A stretch of 13,531 nt of DNA, taken from NCBI GenBank assembly GCA_947499175.1, contig CANMNU010000029.1, positions 1-13,531 on the forward strand, written 5' to 3'. The stretch comes from Alphaproteobacteria bacterium (GTDB taxonomy: Bacteria > Pseudomonadota > Alphaproteobacteria > Paracaedibacterales > CAITNM01). A program made the position numbers and the translations under genes. The notes below the pieces were generated by a model. It saw nothing but the letters and a program-made list of their open reading frames with translations. It ran no database searches and was not told the DNA's origin. Within the stretch, counting starts at the first letter, position 1; the number at the start of each line of letters is the position of its first letter. Of the stretch, positions 6,869 through 13,179 are shown in pieces.

Positions 6869-7624
6869 ATGAAAAAATTCGTAATTGCAGCAGTAGCTGC
6901 TGTAGCATTAAATACAACAGCAAATGCAGAAAGTTGTGCTTCAAATTTCAGTGGTTTTTATGCCGGTTTACAAGCTGGTATGAATGCAACTGTTGGAACT
7001 GTAAAAATCGATGGTTATGCAGCTGAAACACTTGCTGGAGATAAAAGTAATTTCAAAGTTAATAATGGAAGCAAGTCATTTATTGGCGGTTTGTTTGCTG
7101 GTTATGGTATGGGTATTGGTACATGTGCATATGTTGGCGGTGAAATTTATGGAAACTTTACTAACACCAATAATAAAGTTTTTGATACATCAGATGCAGC
7201 TATTGCTTACCAAACATTTAAAATCACTGCTAAAAACAACATGAACTTCGGTGCAAAAATTCGCCTAGGTTATACCGTTTCACCACAGGCTATGATTTTT
7301 CTAGGTCTTGGGCTTGAATATGCTAGATGGCAAGTAAAGTGTGAGAATATCACACCAACTAACGTACTTACACAACCTCAAACTGTAGATAGAACTACTA
7401 AGAAAAATAGAGCTGTTGTCTCATTCGCGCCTTCTGTTGGTATGGAAATGTTTATGACTAAGAATATTTTCGTACGTGGTGAATACACTTACGTTATGGG
7501 TACAAATCAAAAATTAAACCCGCAACAAAACACAGGATTGCCTGCAAATGCTAAGCCTACTTCAACTGTTAAAGTAAATAATGATCAACACCGTTTTGCA
7601 CTTGGTCTAGGTTACAAATTCTAG
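6869..7624 (+). CDS. Outer-membrane beta-barrel protein (Omp25/surface-antigen type)
   Basis: This is a secreted 251-aa protein with a clean signal peptide (about 1-20, MKKFVIAAVAAVALNTTANA) cut before ESCASNF. The mature part begins FSGFYAGLQAGM, the usual first strand of alphaproteobacterial 8-stranded porin-like proteins. It shows alternating strands such as FIGGLFAGYGMGIG, CAYVGGEIYGNF, FGAKIRLGYTV, MIFLGLGLEYARW and FVRGEYTYVMG. It ends HRFALGLGYKF, with the C-terminal Phe that the BAM complex reads. Cys23 and one of the two later cysteines could pair. The start is supported by AGGAGT (6858-6863). It is a single-gene unit with its own terminator just downstream. In host-associated relatives such proteins are abundant surface antigens; the precise function here is unknown. 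Confidence 0.88.
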   Translation: MKKFVIAAVAAVALNTTANAESCASNFSGFYAGLQAGMNATVGTVKIDGYAAETLAGDKSNFKVNNGSKSFIGGLFAGYGMGIGTCAYVGGEIYGNFTNTNNKVFDTSDAAIAYQTFKITAKNNMNFGAKIRLGYTVSPQAMIFLGLGLEYARWQVKCENITPTNVLTQPQTVDRTTKKNRAVVSFAPSVGMEMFMTKNIFVRGEYTYVMGTNQKLNPQQNTGLPANAKPTSTVKVNNDQHRFALGLGYKF

Positions 7625-7640
7625 TTTGACTAAAGTTAAG

Positions 7641-7669
7641 AAAAACCCGTCCCTGTGGCGGGTTTTTTA
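7641..7669 (+). terminator. Rho-independent terminator after the outer-membrane protein gene
   Basis: AAAAACCCG (7641-7649) pairs with CGGGTTTTT (7659-7667) around a 9-nt loop, and the T-run (7663-7668) follows the GC core directly. It sits 17 nt after the stop codon. It is the clearest terminator in the window. Confidence 0.9.
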
Positions 7670-7698
7670 TTGTCACGCATAAATTTACACATCATAAT
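7670..7698 (+). promoter_or_regulatory. Candidate promoter for the MFS pair
   Basis: TTGTCA (7670-7675), a 17-bp spacer and CATAAT (7693-7698) start immediately after the T-run of the preceding terminator. Transcription would begin near 7705, which is after the TTG at 7699. If the promoter is real, the MFS protein must start further downstream. Confidence 0.5.
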
Positions 7699-9012
7699 TT
7701 GCAAAATACCCCTCTTGAAATCACCTTAGAAAAAGTGTTAAATGCTTCAGTCAATAAAGATATACATTTAAGTTTGCCACAATCAAATTTGTCAAATGAC
7801 CAACGTAAGCTACTGTACATTATACTGTCAGTAACAATGCTACGTTTTTTTAGCAACATCAGATTTTCATTTATCGTCCCCTATCTTGAAATTTCCCCAG
7901 GCATAAAACTTTGCAAGGACCATGTTGATAACATTGCTTTTTATTGGATGCTTGCCCTTTTCATAGGACTTAACAGTGGAGCGCTCATTTTAGGAAAATT
8001 TGGTGAAAAAAAAGGAATTTTAAAGCTTTGCAAAATTATAGTCCTTGGAACAATTTTGCCATGTTTGTTTTTGTATTGCTTAGGATCCAATGAAAATCAC
8101 TTAATTAACAATAGTATTGCACTGATAGGCACTAGGTTTATCAATGCATTTTTTCACCCAGTAGCATTTGTAGTATCCTCATTCTTTTTAATGAAAACAT
8201 GTGATGACAATCATCACCCAAAAATAAGCGCTTACATCACTATTGCGGCTATTTCTGGCATGCAACTTTCCTACTTTACTGTTATGTATTTAGCTGCCAA
8301 CAATTTACAAATGTGGTGCAACATTTTTTTAGGTACAAGTATTTTTGCTGGCGTTCTTTGCATTCGTTACAGCAAATCATTTGAGCAACAAACGAACAAA
8401 ATGAAAAATTTAGAAATTTTTAAAGCTAAACCTTCAGCAATGCTATTAGCCATATCAATTGGCTGCGTATTCAACGCAGGTATACGTTACCACTATTTTT
8501 TTGTTGATACATACCTTGCAGATATATTAATCACACAGCATGACCCTGCATTAAGTTACGTATTCTTCTACATTGCCTTAAGTGTATTTCTAATAATTTT
8601 TGGCAATATTATAAAAAATGAACAACAATTCAAAATTTTAACAAAAGCACTCATTGGAATTTTATCAATAGGAATAGCCCCCGTTATCTTACCAATTCAC
8701 TCATTACTTAATTACTTGTGTTACCAAATTATTTTTGCATTTTTTTTAGCAGGATTCCTTGCGCCAAGCCTTTCTGTAGTTTTTTCATTATTTAAGTATA
8801 ATAAAACAATCTTGCATGGAACAGTTTGGTTTACATTTGGTTATAGCTTAAGTAATATAGCCAGTGATTGGCTCACTGAACAATATGGATTTTTCACCCA
8901 TTTCAACTTTCTTCCAATGATACCGCTTATTTTAGGAGGATTCACTTGCCTATCAATATTAACTGGCGCTATGAATAGACTACCGAACCAAGAAATCAAC
9001 AGACATAAATAG
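7699..9012 (+). CDS. Major facilitator superfamily (MFS) carrier, first of a tandem pair
   Basis: This is a 12-helix inner-membrane carrier of unknown substrate. The hydrophobic segments run from about residue 38 to 430, with a degenerate MFS motif A (GKFGEKKG, about 99-106) between helices 2 and 3. A conserved GTRFINAFFHP stretch and a charged central loop (about 225-245) separate the two six-helix halves. The start is uncertain. The frame is open from a TTG at 7699, but no ribosome site is visible, the first ATG is codon 47 (7837) inside helix 1, and a promoter appears to overlap the TTG. A GTG at 7735 or TTGs at 7774 and 7789 are alternatives. It ends 10 nt before a second, distantly similar MFS gene, so the two are co-transcribed and may work as a pair. 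Confidence 0.75.
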   Translation: MQNTPLEITLEKVLNASVNKDIHLSLPQSNLSNDQRKLLYIILSVTMLRFFSNIRFSFIVPYLEISPGIKLCKDHVDNIAFYWMLALFIGLNSGALILGKFGEKKGILKLCKIIVLGTILPCLFLYCLGSNENHLINNSIALIGTRFINAFFHPVAFVVSSFFLMKTCDDNHHPKISAYITIAAISGMQLSYFTVMYLAANNLQMWCNIFLGTSIFAGVLCIRYSKSFEQQTNKMKNLEIFKAKPSAMLLAISIGCVFNAGIRYHYFFVDTYLADILITQHDPALSYVFFYIALSVFLIIFGNIIKNEQQFKILTKALIGILSIGIAPVILPIHSLLNYLCYQIIFAFFLAGFLAPSLSVVFSLFKYNKTILHGTVWFTFGYSLSNIASDWLTEQYGFFTHFNFLPMIPLILGGFTCLSILTGAMNRLPNQEINRHK

Positions 9013-9022
9013 GCTTGACTCA

Positions 9023-10219
9023 ATGCAAAGTATTTTTAAAAAAAACCTTGGCACAGCATTATTACTTATTGTTGTTGGATTACAGTTTTTTAACTATCTT
9101 GGATCGATATTACTAACTCCTGATCTTTCAAAATCACTACATGGATATCGCAACTTAAAAACTGACCTACCATTCTTAGTTGATTGGGTTTGGATAACTG
9201 TTTTTGGAAGAATAATTGGCGGATATATTTTATGTAAACTAGCTATTTGTATCGACTTTTTCAATACTATGAGGATTATAGTGATTAGCCATACTTTACT
9301 GGCTATATTAGTCAGCTCAATTAATATTACAAGCACCATTCTTTACCAAGATATTCAGTTTTTATTTGCACATCGTTTTTTTCATGCTTTTTTAATACCA
9401 GCATCCTTCATGTTACCAACCCTATTTCTTTTAAATCAAAATGAAAAAAAACCAATTATGCTAAGTGCATATTCCTTACTTGCAGTTAGCACAGGCAGTC
9501 TTTTAATTTATAAATATTTGGCAATTGTCGAATTTGCAAAAGGTTGGAATAACATAATTTTTTATGTGTCTATTATTAGCTGCATATGCTATTTTTTTGC
9601 TGAGAAATTTCTTCGCAATGAAACATGTCATCCTAACTTTATTGGTAAAAAACCAACTTTTAGCAGACTTTTATTGGTGTGCACTTTTGGTGGCATTTGT
9701 GGTATTAGCTTTAGCTACCATTTTGCATTTGTCGATAGCTATGTTAATAACGTAATTATTTGCAAAGGCTATACTAATGCTAGCTTTTCTTATTTTTACT
9801 ACGCACTGATAACTGCAATTATTCCTGTAGCTAAGCTTGTTTACAAAAAAGATATCTTTATACCACTTAAATTTTCAAGTATTGGAATTATACTTACAAC
9901 GATTATTATGACGGTTACTCCAACAATTTCCTTAAGTGTCTATATTTTAGAACAAATAATTTTTGGAGTATTAGTTGCAGTATTAATTGTTCCTTGCCAT
10001 AGCTTGGTTCACCAACTATTTAGAAACACTAACAATTATTTCAAAGGCATGTTTTGGTTTACAACTTTTTCTACTTTATTTTCCATTACCCCACATTTTT
10101 TTCTGAAATTACTTGGAATTAAATCACTGCCATGGCTTGGCATAATTTATGTAATACCAATTGCTCTTCTGTTCATCTTAGCGCTAAGTAAGTATGAAAA
10201 AGAAATTAAAACACGTTAG
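9023..10219 (+). CDS. Major facilitator superfamily (MFS) carrier, second of a tandem pair
   Basis: This is a 398-aa inner-membrane protein with about 12 predicted helices and a very short N-terminal tail (MQSIFKKNLG). The substrate is unknown. It is a distant paralog of the preceding gene. Both share an R-x2-x-AFFH / HRFFHAFLIPASF-type stretch in the first half and FVD(T/S)Y after helix 7 (YHYFFVDTY in the first, YHFAFVDSY in the second), followed by similar aromatic-rich helices. The classical motif A is barely recognisable here (GRIIGGYILCKL). The ATG is preceded only by a weak ribosome site, 10 nt after the neighbour's TAG. The divergence suggests an old duplication with separate specialisation. 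Confidence 0.75.
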   Translation: MQSIFKKNLGTALLLIVVGLQFFNYLGSILLTPDLSKSLHGYRNLKTDLPFLVDWVWITVFGRIIGGYILCKLAICIDFFNTMRIIVISHTLLAILVSSINITSTILYQDIQFLFAHRFFHAFLIPASFMLPTLFLLNQNEKKPIMLSAYSLLAVSTGSLLIYKYLAIVEFAKGWNNIIFYVSIISCICYFFAEKFLRNETCHPNFIGKKPTFSRLLLVCTFGGICGISFSYHFAFVDSYVNNVIICKGYTNASFSYFYYALITAIIPVAKLVYKKDIFIPLKFSSIGIILTTIIMTVTPTISLSVYILEQIIFGVLVAVLIVPCHSLVHQLFRNTNNYFKGMFWFTTFSTLFSITPHFFLKLLGIKSLPWLGIIYVIPIALLFILALSKYEKEIKTR

Positions 10220-10226
10220 TTTTAAT

Positions 10227-10255
10227 TTGGAAACAACCAAAAAGAATGGTAAAGT
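10227..10255 (+). promoter_or_regulatory. Weak candidate promoter for rpsU
   Basis: TTGGAA (10227-10232), a 17-bp spacer and TAAAGT (10250-10255) give a transcript start near 10262 and a leader of about 23 nt. The match is modest. It is listed because rpsU is unlikely to depend on the MFS operon. Confidence 0.3.
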
Positions 10256-10284
10256 CACAGGATTGAAAGGTGGGTGATTACTCC

Positions 10285-10488
10285 ATGGAAGTCCAAGTCC
10301 GCGATAATAATATTGAACAAGCAATGCGGGCGTTAAAGAAGAAGATGCAACGCGAAGGCGTGTATCGTGAAATGAAGATGCGTCGACATTTCGAAAAACC
10401 TTCAGAACGTCGTGTACGCGAACAGTCAGAAGCAATGCGGCGCCATCGCAAGCTAATGCGAAAGCGTCTGGACCGTGAAGGCTATTAA
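10285..10488 (+). CDS. rpsU: Small ribosomal subunit protein bS21
   Basis: This is the 67-aa 30S protein that helps base-pair mRNA leaders during initiation. MEVQVRDNNIEQAMRALKKK, then REGVYREMKMRRHFEKPSERRVREQSEAMRR, is the standard alphaproteobacterial bS21 layout: a short N-terminal strand, then two very basic helices. I chose the ATG at 10285 over an in-frame GTG at 10270 because family members begin M-x-V-x-VRDNN. A GGTGGGTGA stretch upstream can act as ribosome site. It is followed by a perfect hairpin. Confidence 0.96.
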   Translation: MEVQVRDNNIEQAMRALKKKMQREGVYREMKMRRHFEKPSERRVREQSEAMRRHRKLMRKRLDREGY

Positions 10489-10502
10489 GCGTAAACGTTT
10501 GA

Positions 10503-10538
10503 AAATAAAGAGAGAAGATTTGTCTTCTCTCTTTATTT
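10503..10538 (+). terminator. Perfect 16-bp hairpin after rpsU, probable terminator
   Basis: AAATAAAGAGAGAAGA (10503-10518) is exactly complementary to 10523-10538, with a 4-nt TTTG loop. The descending arm ends TTTATTTC, so the U-tract is partly inside the stem and interrupted. It lies 14 nt after the rpsU stop. Termination is the likely job; mRNA 3'-end stabilisation is an alternative. Confidence 0.75.
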
Positions 10539-10615
10539 CTAAAAATGATATTTAGTCATTTAAGTCTCTGAAATCTTTCATGCACTTGAATGTTTGGTAA
10601 AATTTTAGCTAAACT

Positions 10616-10630
10616 TTAATAAGTAATTAA
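10616..10630 (+). promoter_or_regulatory. CtrA-box-like site upstream of rpoH (TTAA-N7-TTAA)
   Basis: This is an exact TTAA-N7-TTAA ending 14 bp before the rpoH start codon. The word is made only of A and T, and at this base composition would be expected by chance roughly once per 10 kb. Position is the only extra support. Confidence 0.3.
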
Positions 10631-10644
10631 TTCAGTAGACAATT

Positions 10645-11499
10645 TTGCCACACCAAGACCACCATCAGTACGTACAAAAAGTCCGCAGACTTAACACCCT
10701 AAGCTTAGAGGAAGAATACCAGCTAGCAAAAGATTGGCGTGAAAAACAAGACCATAAAGCCATGAATAAGCTTGCTGAAGCTCACTTAAAATTAGTGACT
10801 AAATTGGCAACAGGTTACCGCGGATATGGCCTACCAATTAGCGACTTAATCGCTGAAGGTAATATTGGTATGATGCAAGCCATGAAACATTATGAACCAG
10901 ACCGCGGATTTCGTTTTTCAACCTACGCAATGTGGTGGATCAAAGCCAGCATGCAAGATTATATTTTGCATACATGGTCATTGGTAAAAATTGGCACCAC
11001 AGCAGCACAAAAAAAATTATTTTTTTCTCTTAAAAAAACCAAAAGACAAATTATCAATGATACCGATGGCACCAACCATAACGACCCATTAACCCAAGAA
11101 ATAGTTCAAAAAATTGCCATAAAACTAAATGTTAGCGAAGATGAAGTATGGTCAATGGATCAACGCATTGGTAGTAAGGATGCATCACTACATACACCAG
11201 TAGGTGATAGCGAAAGCACTGTAGAATGGATGGATTGGCTTGCCGATGAAACTGACAACCAAGAAATTCAATTGGTTCAGCGCGACGAAATGGATAAACG
11301 CCGCCATGCATTCAATAAAGCCATGACAGCCCTAAACTCAAGAGAACAGCAGATTTTGGTAGGAAGACGATTAGACGAGCCACCCAAAACCCTAGAGGAA
11401 ATGAGCCAGCAACTAACCATTTCCCGCGAACGCGTACGACAGTTAGAGTTTTCTGCATTTGAAAAGCTAAAAAAAGGACTGCAGCACGTTGGATTATAA
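10645..11499 (+). CDS. rpoH: Heat-shock sigma factor RpoH (sigma-32)
   Basis: RpoH directs RNA polymerase to heat-shock promoters. Region 2 (about 43-113) includes GYRGYGLPISDLIAEGNIGM, FRFSTYAMWWIKASMQDYIL and SLVKIGTTAAQKK. The RpoH box Q122-KKLFFSL, which separates RpoH from other sigma-70 factors, is present. Region 4 (about 226-282) has LNSREQQILVGRRL and the helix-turn-helix TLEEMSQQLTISRERVRQLE. The length of 284 aa is normal. The start is odd: a TAG in frame at 10636-10638 limits extension, and the only usable codons are TTG at 10645 or ATT at 10642. There is no Shine-Dalgarno, and the first ATG is codon 40, too late to keep the conserved N-terminal residues VRRLNTLSLEEEYQLAKDW. It is convergent with the next gene, with 7 bp between stops. 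Confidence 0.95.
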   Translation: MPHQDHHQYVQKVRRLNTLSLEEEYQLAKDWREKQDHKAMNKLAEAHLKLVTKLATGYRGYGLPISDLIAEGNIGMMQAMKHYEPDRGFRFSTYAMWWIKASMQDYILHTWSLVKIGTTAAQKKLFFSLKKTKRQIINDTDGTNHNDPLTQEIVQKIAIKLNVSEDEVWSMDQRIGSKDASLHTPVGDSESTVEWMDWLADETDNQEIQLVQRDEMDKRRHAFNKAMTALNSREQQILVGRRLDEPPKTLEEMSQQLTISRERVRQLEFSAFEKLKKGLQHVGL

Positions 11500-11506
11500 T
11501 TAAAAT

Positions 11507-12229
11507 TTATAAAATAGTACAACAGGGACAGCCAGAACCAGTATCTGAAGATGGAACCCTCAGCCTACGTGATCCATTTATAAGCAGTGGCGATTCTTCC
11601 CTGTGCTTTTTATAATAATGTTCTCCTTCTTCGTGCGAGCTTTCTTGTTTTAAAGCAGCATAAAATGCTTCTTCAATAGGGTAATTATGAGGTTTATAGC
11701 CAGAAGACGCTAATTCTTTACTTGCAGATGACAACCAAACACTATGTGTATAGAATTTTCCAACTTCATCTGAATGTAGTGGTTGCAGTCTATCTACTAC
11801 TGCAATAGCTCCAGTCTTTCTTGCCATAACTTTAAATAATTCATGGTAGCTATGAGTATATTTATTAAACTGAAATAACTTACTGGGATCATCATAAAAA
11901 TGAACCATCCAGCCTAAAATTAAACTTCTTCCAAACAGAGTCTTCAGAAATAAGTCTTGGTGTTTTTGAACAATTAACTCAAAATTCTTAATTGGTAGCT
12001 CCATTATCCTAGTGGTTAAGTACATTTTTGCAACTGTAGAATCACCCTCAAGACGATCAAATACTCTAGCTCCATCTAAAACTCTATGTAATTTAGCAAA
12101 ATCAGGGTCATACTTTACTGATAAGTTCCTGGATGTTTCATCGTAATATTCCTTATTTGAAACATCGACTCCAAACATTAATCCAGAATTTAAAATAGCA
12201 AGTACACCAAATATACGCTTAAATTGCAT
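11507..12229 (-). CDS. Secreted paralog 1 (unknown family), tail ending in a CaaX-like CTIL
   Basis: I do not recognise the family. The N-terminal 20-25 residues (MQFKRIFGVLAILNSGLMFG) look like a Sec signal peptide. The head (about 25-201) is shared with the next two genes: SNKEYYDETSRNLS, EGDSTVAKMYLTT, KTLFGRSLILGWMVHFYD and FYTHSVWLSSASKELASSGY are nearly constant. After SHEE (198-201) it has its own tail: acidic/basic (GEHYYKKHREE), then GSRRLRV, a Ser/Gly linker and CPCCTIL at the end. The last four residues CTIL fit a CaaX box of the CaaL type, with Cys234 and Cys236 as possible acylation sites and basic residues upstream. I chose the start at 12229 because paralog 2 begins MQF with a good ribosome site; an in-frame ATG exists at 12259. 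Confidence 0.75.
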   Translation of the reverse strand: MQFKRIFGVLAILNSGLMFGVDVSNKEYYDETSRNLSVKYDPDFAKLHRVLDGARVFDRLEGDSTVAKMYLTTRIMELPIKNFELIVQKHQDLFLKTLFGRSLILGWMVHFYDDPSKLFQFNKYTHSYHELFKVMARKTGAIAVVDRLQPLHSDEVGKFYTHSVWLSSASKELASSGYKPHNYPIEEAFYAALKQESSHEEGEHYYKKHREESPLLINGSRRLRVPSSDTGSGCPCCTIL

Positions 12230-12313
12230 AACCAACTCATAAGAATAATATAGCAACATGTAGCACGCTAGAATATTTTATTCAATATTAATATTTCACA
12301 TAATTCGTGATTT

Positions 12314-13099
12314 TTAATTGTATTTCATCCACTCAAAATACGGCTTTAAACTTGGAACAGCCCAAAAAATGGGGGAACCAAACCAATGAACTATTCCAAG
12401 CACAGTCTTCACAAGGACAAATGAGCCATTCACAAGTGAACCTTGCGCAATTTCAGATTTATAGATTTTATCATCAGCAGTAAAACTGACAATTACTTTA
12501 TACTTAATCTCCTGGTTTCCTGTTTTTAAAGCAGCATCAAATGCTTCTTGAATAGGGTAATTATAAGGTTTGTAGCCAGAAGACGCTAATTCTTTACTTG
12601 CAGATGGCAACCAAACACTATGTGTATAGAATTTTGCTGCATCAAATAAAGGTGTTAGTTGGCCCACTACAGAAGTAGCTCCAGTCTTTTTTCCCATAGC
12701 TACAAACAAAGCGTCGTAGCTATGAGTCTCTTTATTAAACTGAAATAACTTACCAGGCTCATCATAAAAATGAACCATCCAGCCTAAAATTAAACTTCTT
12801 CCAAACAGAGTCTTGAAGAATAAGTCTTTGTGATTTTGAACGATTAACCCAAAATCCTTAATTTGTAGCTCCATTATTTTAGTAGTTAAGTACATTTTTG
12901 CAACTGTAGAGTCACCTTCAAGACAGTCAAATACACTAGCTCCATCTAAAGCTATATTTAGCTTAACAAGACCATGGTCATATTTTATTGATAAGTTCCT
13001 GGATGTTTCATCGTAATATTCCTTATTTGAAGTATATGCTCCAAACATTAATCCATAATTTAAGATAGCTAATAACCCTAGGAGATACCTAAATTGCAT
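12314..13099 (-). CDS. Secreted paralog 2 (unknown family), aromatic/hydrophobic tail
   Basis: Family unknown; 261 aa. The signal-peptide-like start is MQFRYLLGLLAILNYGLMFG, followed by the same head as paralog 1 (about 24-194), including SNKEYYDETSRNLS, LEGDSTVAKMYLTT and LFGRSLILGWMVHFYD. The ATG at 13099 is set by AAAGGGAA just upstream; an in-frame ATG at 13114 lacks this support. After AALKTGN the tail (about 196-261) is unrelated to the others: YKVIVSFTADDKIYKSEIAQ, then a hydrophobic, aromatic stretch (SFVLVKTVLGIVHWFGSPIF, then WAVPSLKPYFEW), ending KYN. This could insert into or lie on a membrane. The nucleotide sequence of the head is near-identical to paralog 3. It lies in the same orientation as its neighbours, with 84 bp to the start of paralog 1. 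Confidence 0.72.
   Translation of the reverse strand: MQFRYLLGLLAILNYGLMFGAYTSNKEYYDETSRNLSIKYDHGLVKLNIALDGASVFDCLEGDSTVAKMYLTTKIMELQIKDFGLIVQNHKDLFFKTLFGRSLILGWMVHFYDEPGKLFQFNKETHSYDALFVAMGKKTGATSVVGQLTPLFDAAKFYTHSVWLPSASKELASSGYKPYNYPIQEAFDAALKTGNQEIKYKVIVSFTADDKIYKSEIAQGSLVNGSFVLVKTVLGIVHWFGSPIFWAVPSLKPYFEWMKYN
12528..12734 (-). repeat. Near-identical paralog segment, copy A (partner 13325-13531)
   Basis: These 207 bp align without gaps to 13325-13531, offset by 797, with four mismatches that I can see. They encode the end of the shared head of paralogs 2 and 3. The match extends to the right edge of the window, so the full repeat is longer. Left of this block the two copies are unrelated apart from a short T-run. 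Confidence 0.9.
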
Positions 13100-13179
13100 A
13101 ATTTCCCTTTTCACAAAACTGCTGGGTAACAGGATACCATAGAATTTATGCTATGCAACCAGACGTAAAAAATCTACGT

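Noticed and set aside
7011..7244. 77-codon open frame within the outer-membrane protein gene
   Set aside because: Out-of-frame shadow of a clear beta-barrel gene; no ribosome site or signal.
10184..10435. Minus-strand 83-codon frame covering the rpsU start
   Set aside because: It is antisense to bS21, whose identity is certain; the peptide shows no domain.
10585..10615. Possible sigma-32 promoter (CTTGAA) in front of rpoH
   Set aside because: The -35-like CTTGAA is present, but no matching CCCAT- or CTTAT-type -10 is found at a suitable distance.
12260..12313. AATATT-rich palindromes between paralogs 1 and 2
   Set aside because: Short AT-only self-complementary words are expected in such sequence; no GC core or clear promoter pair could be fixed.
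13163..13179. Inverted repeat ACGTA...TACGT between paralogs 3 and 2 as a terminator
   Set aside because: Only 5 bp of stem, and the T-run falls in the loop instead of after the stem on the minus strand.
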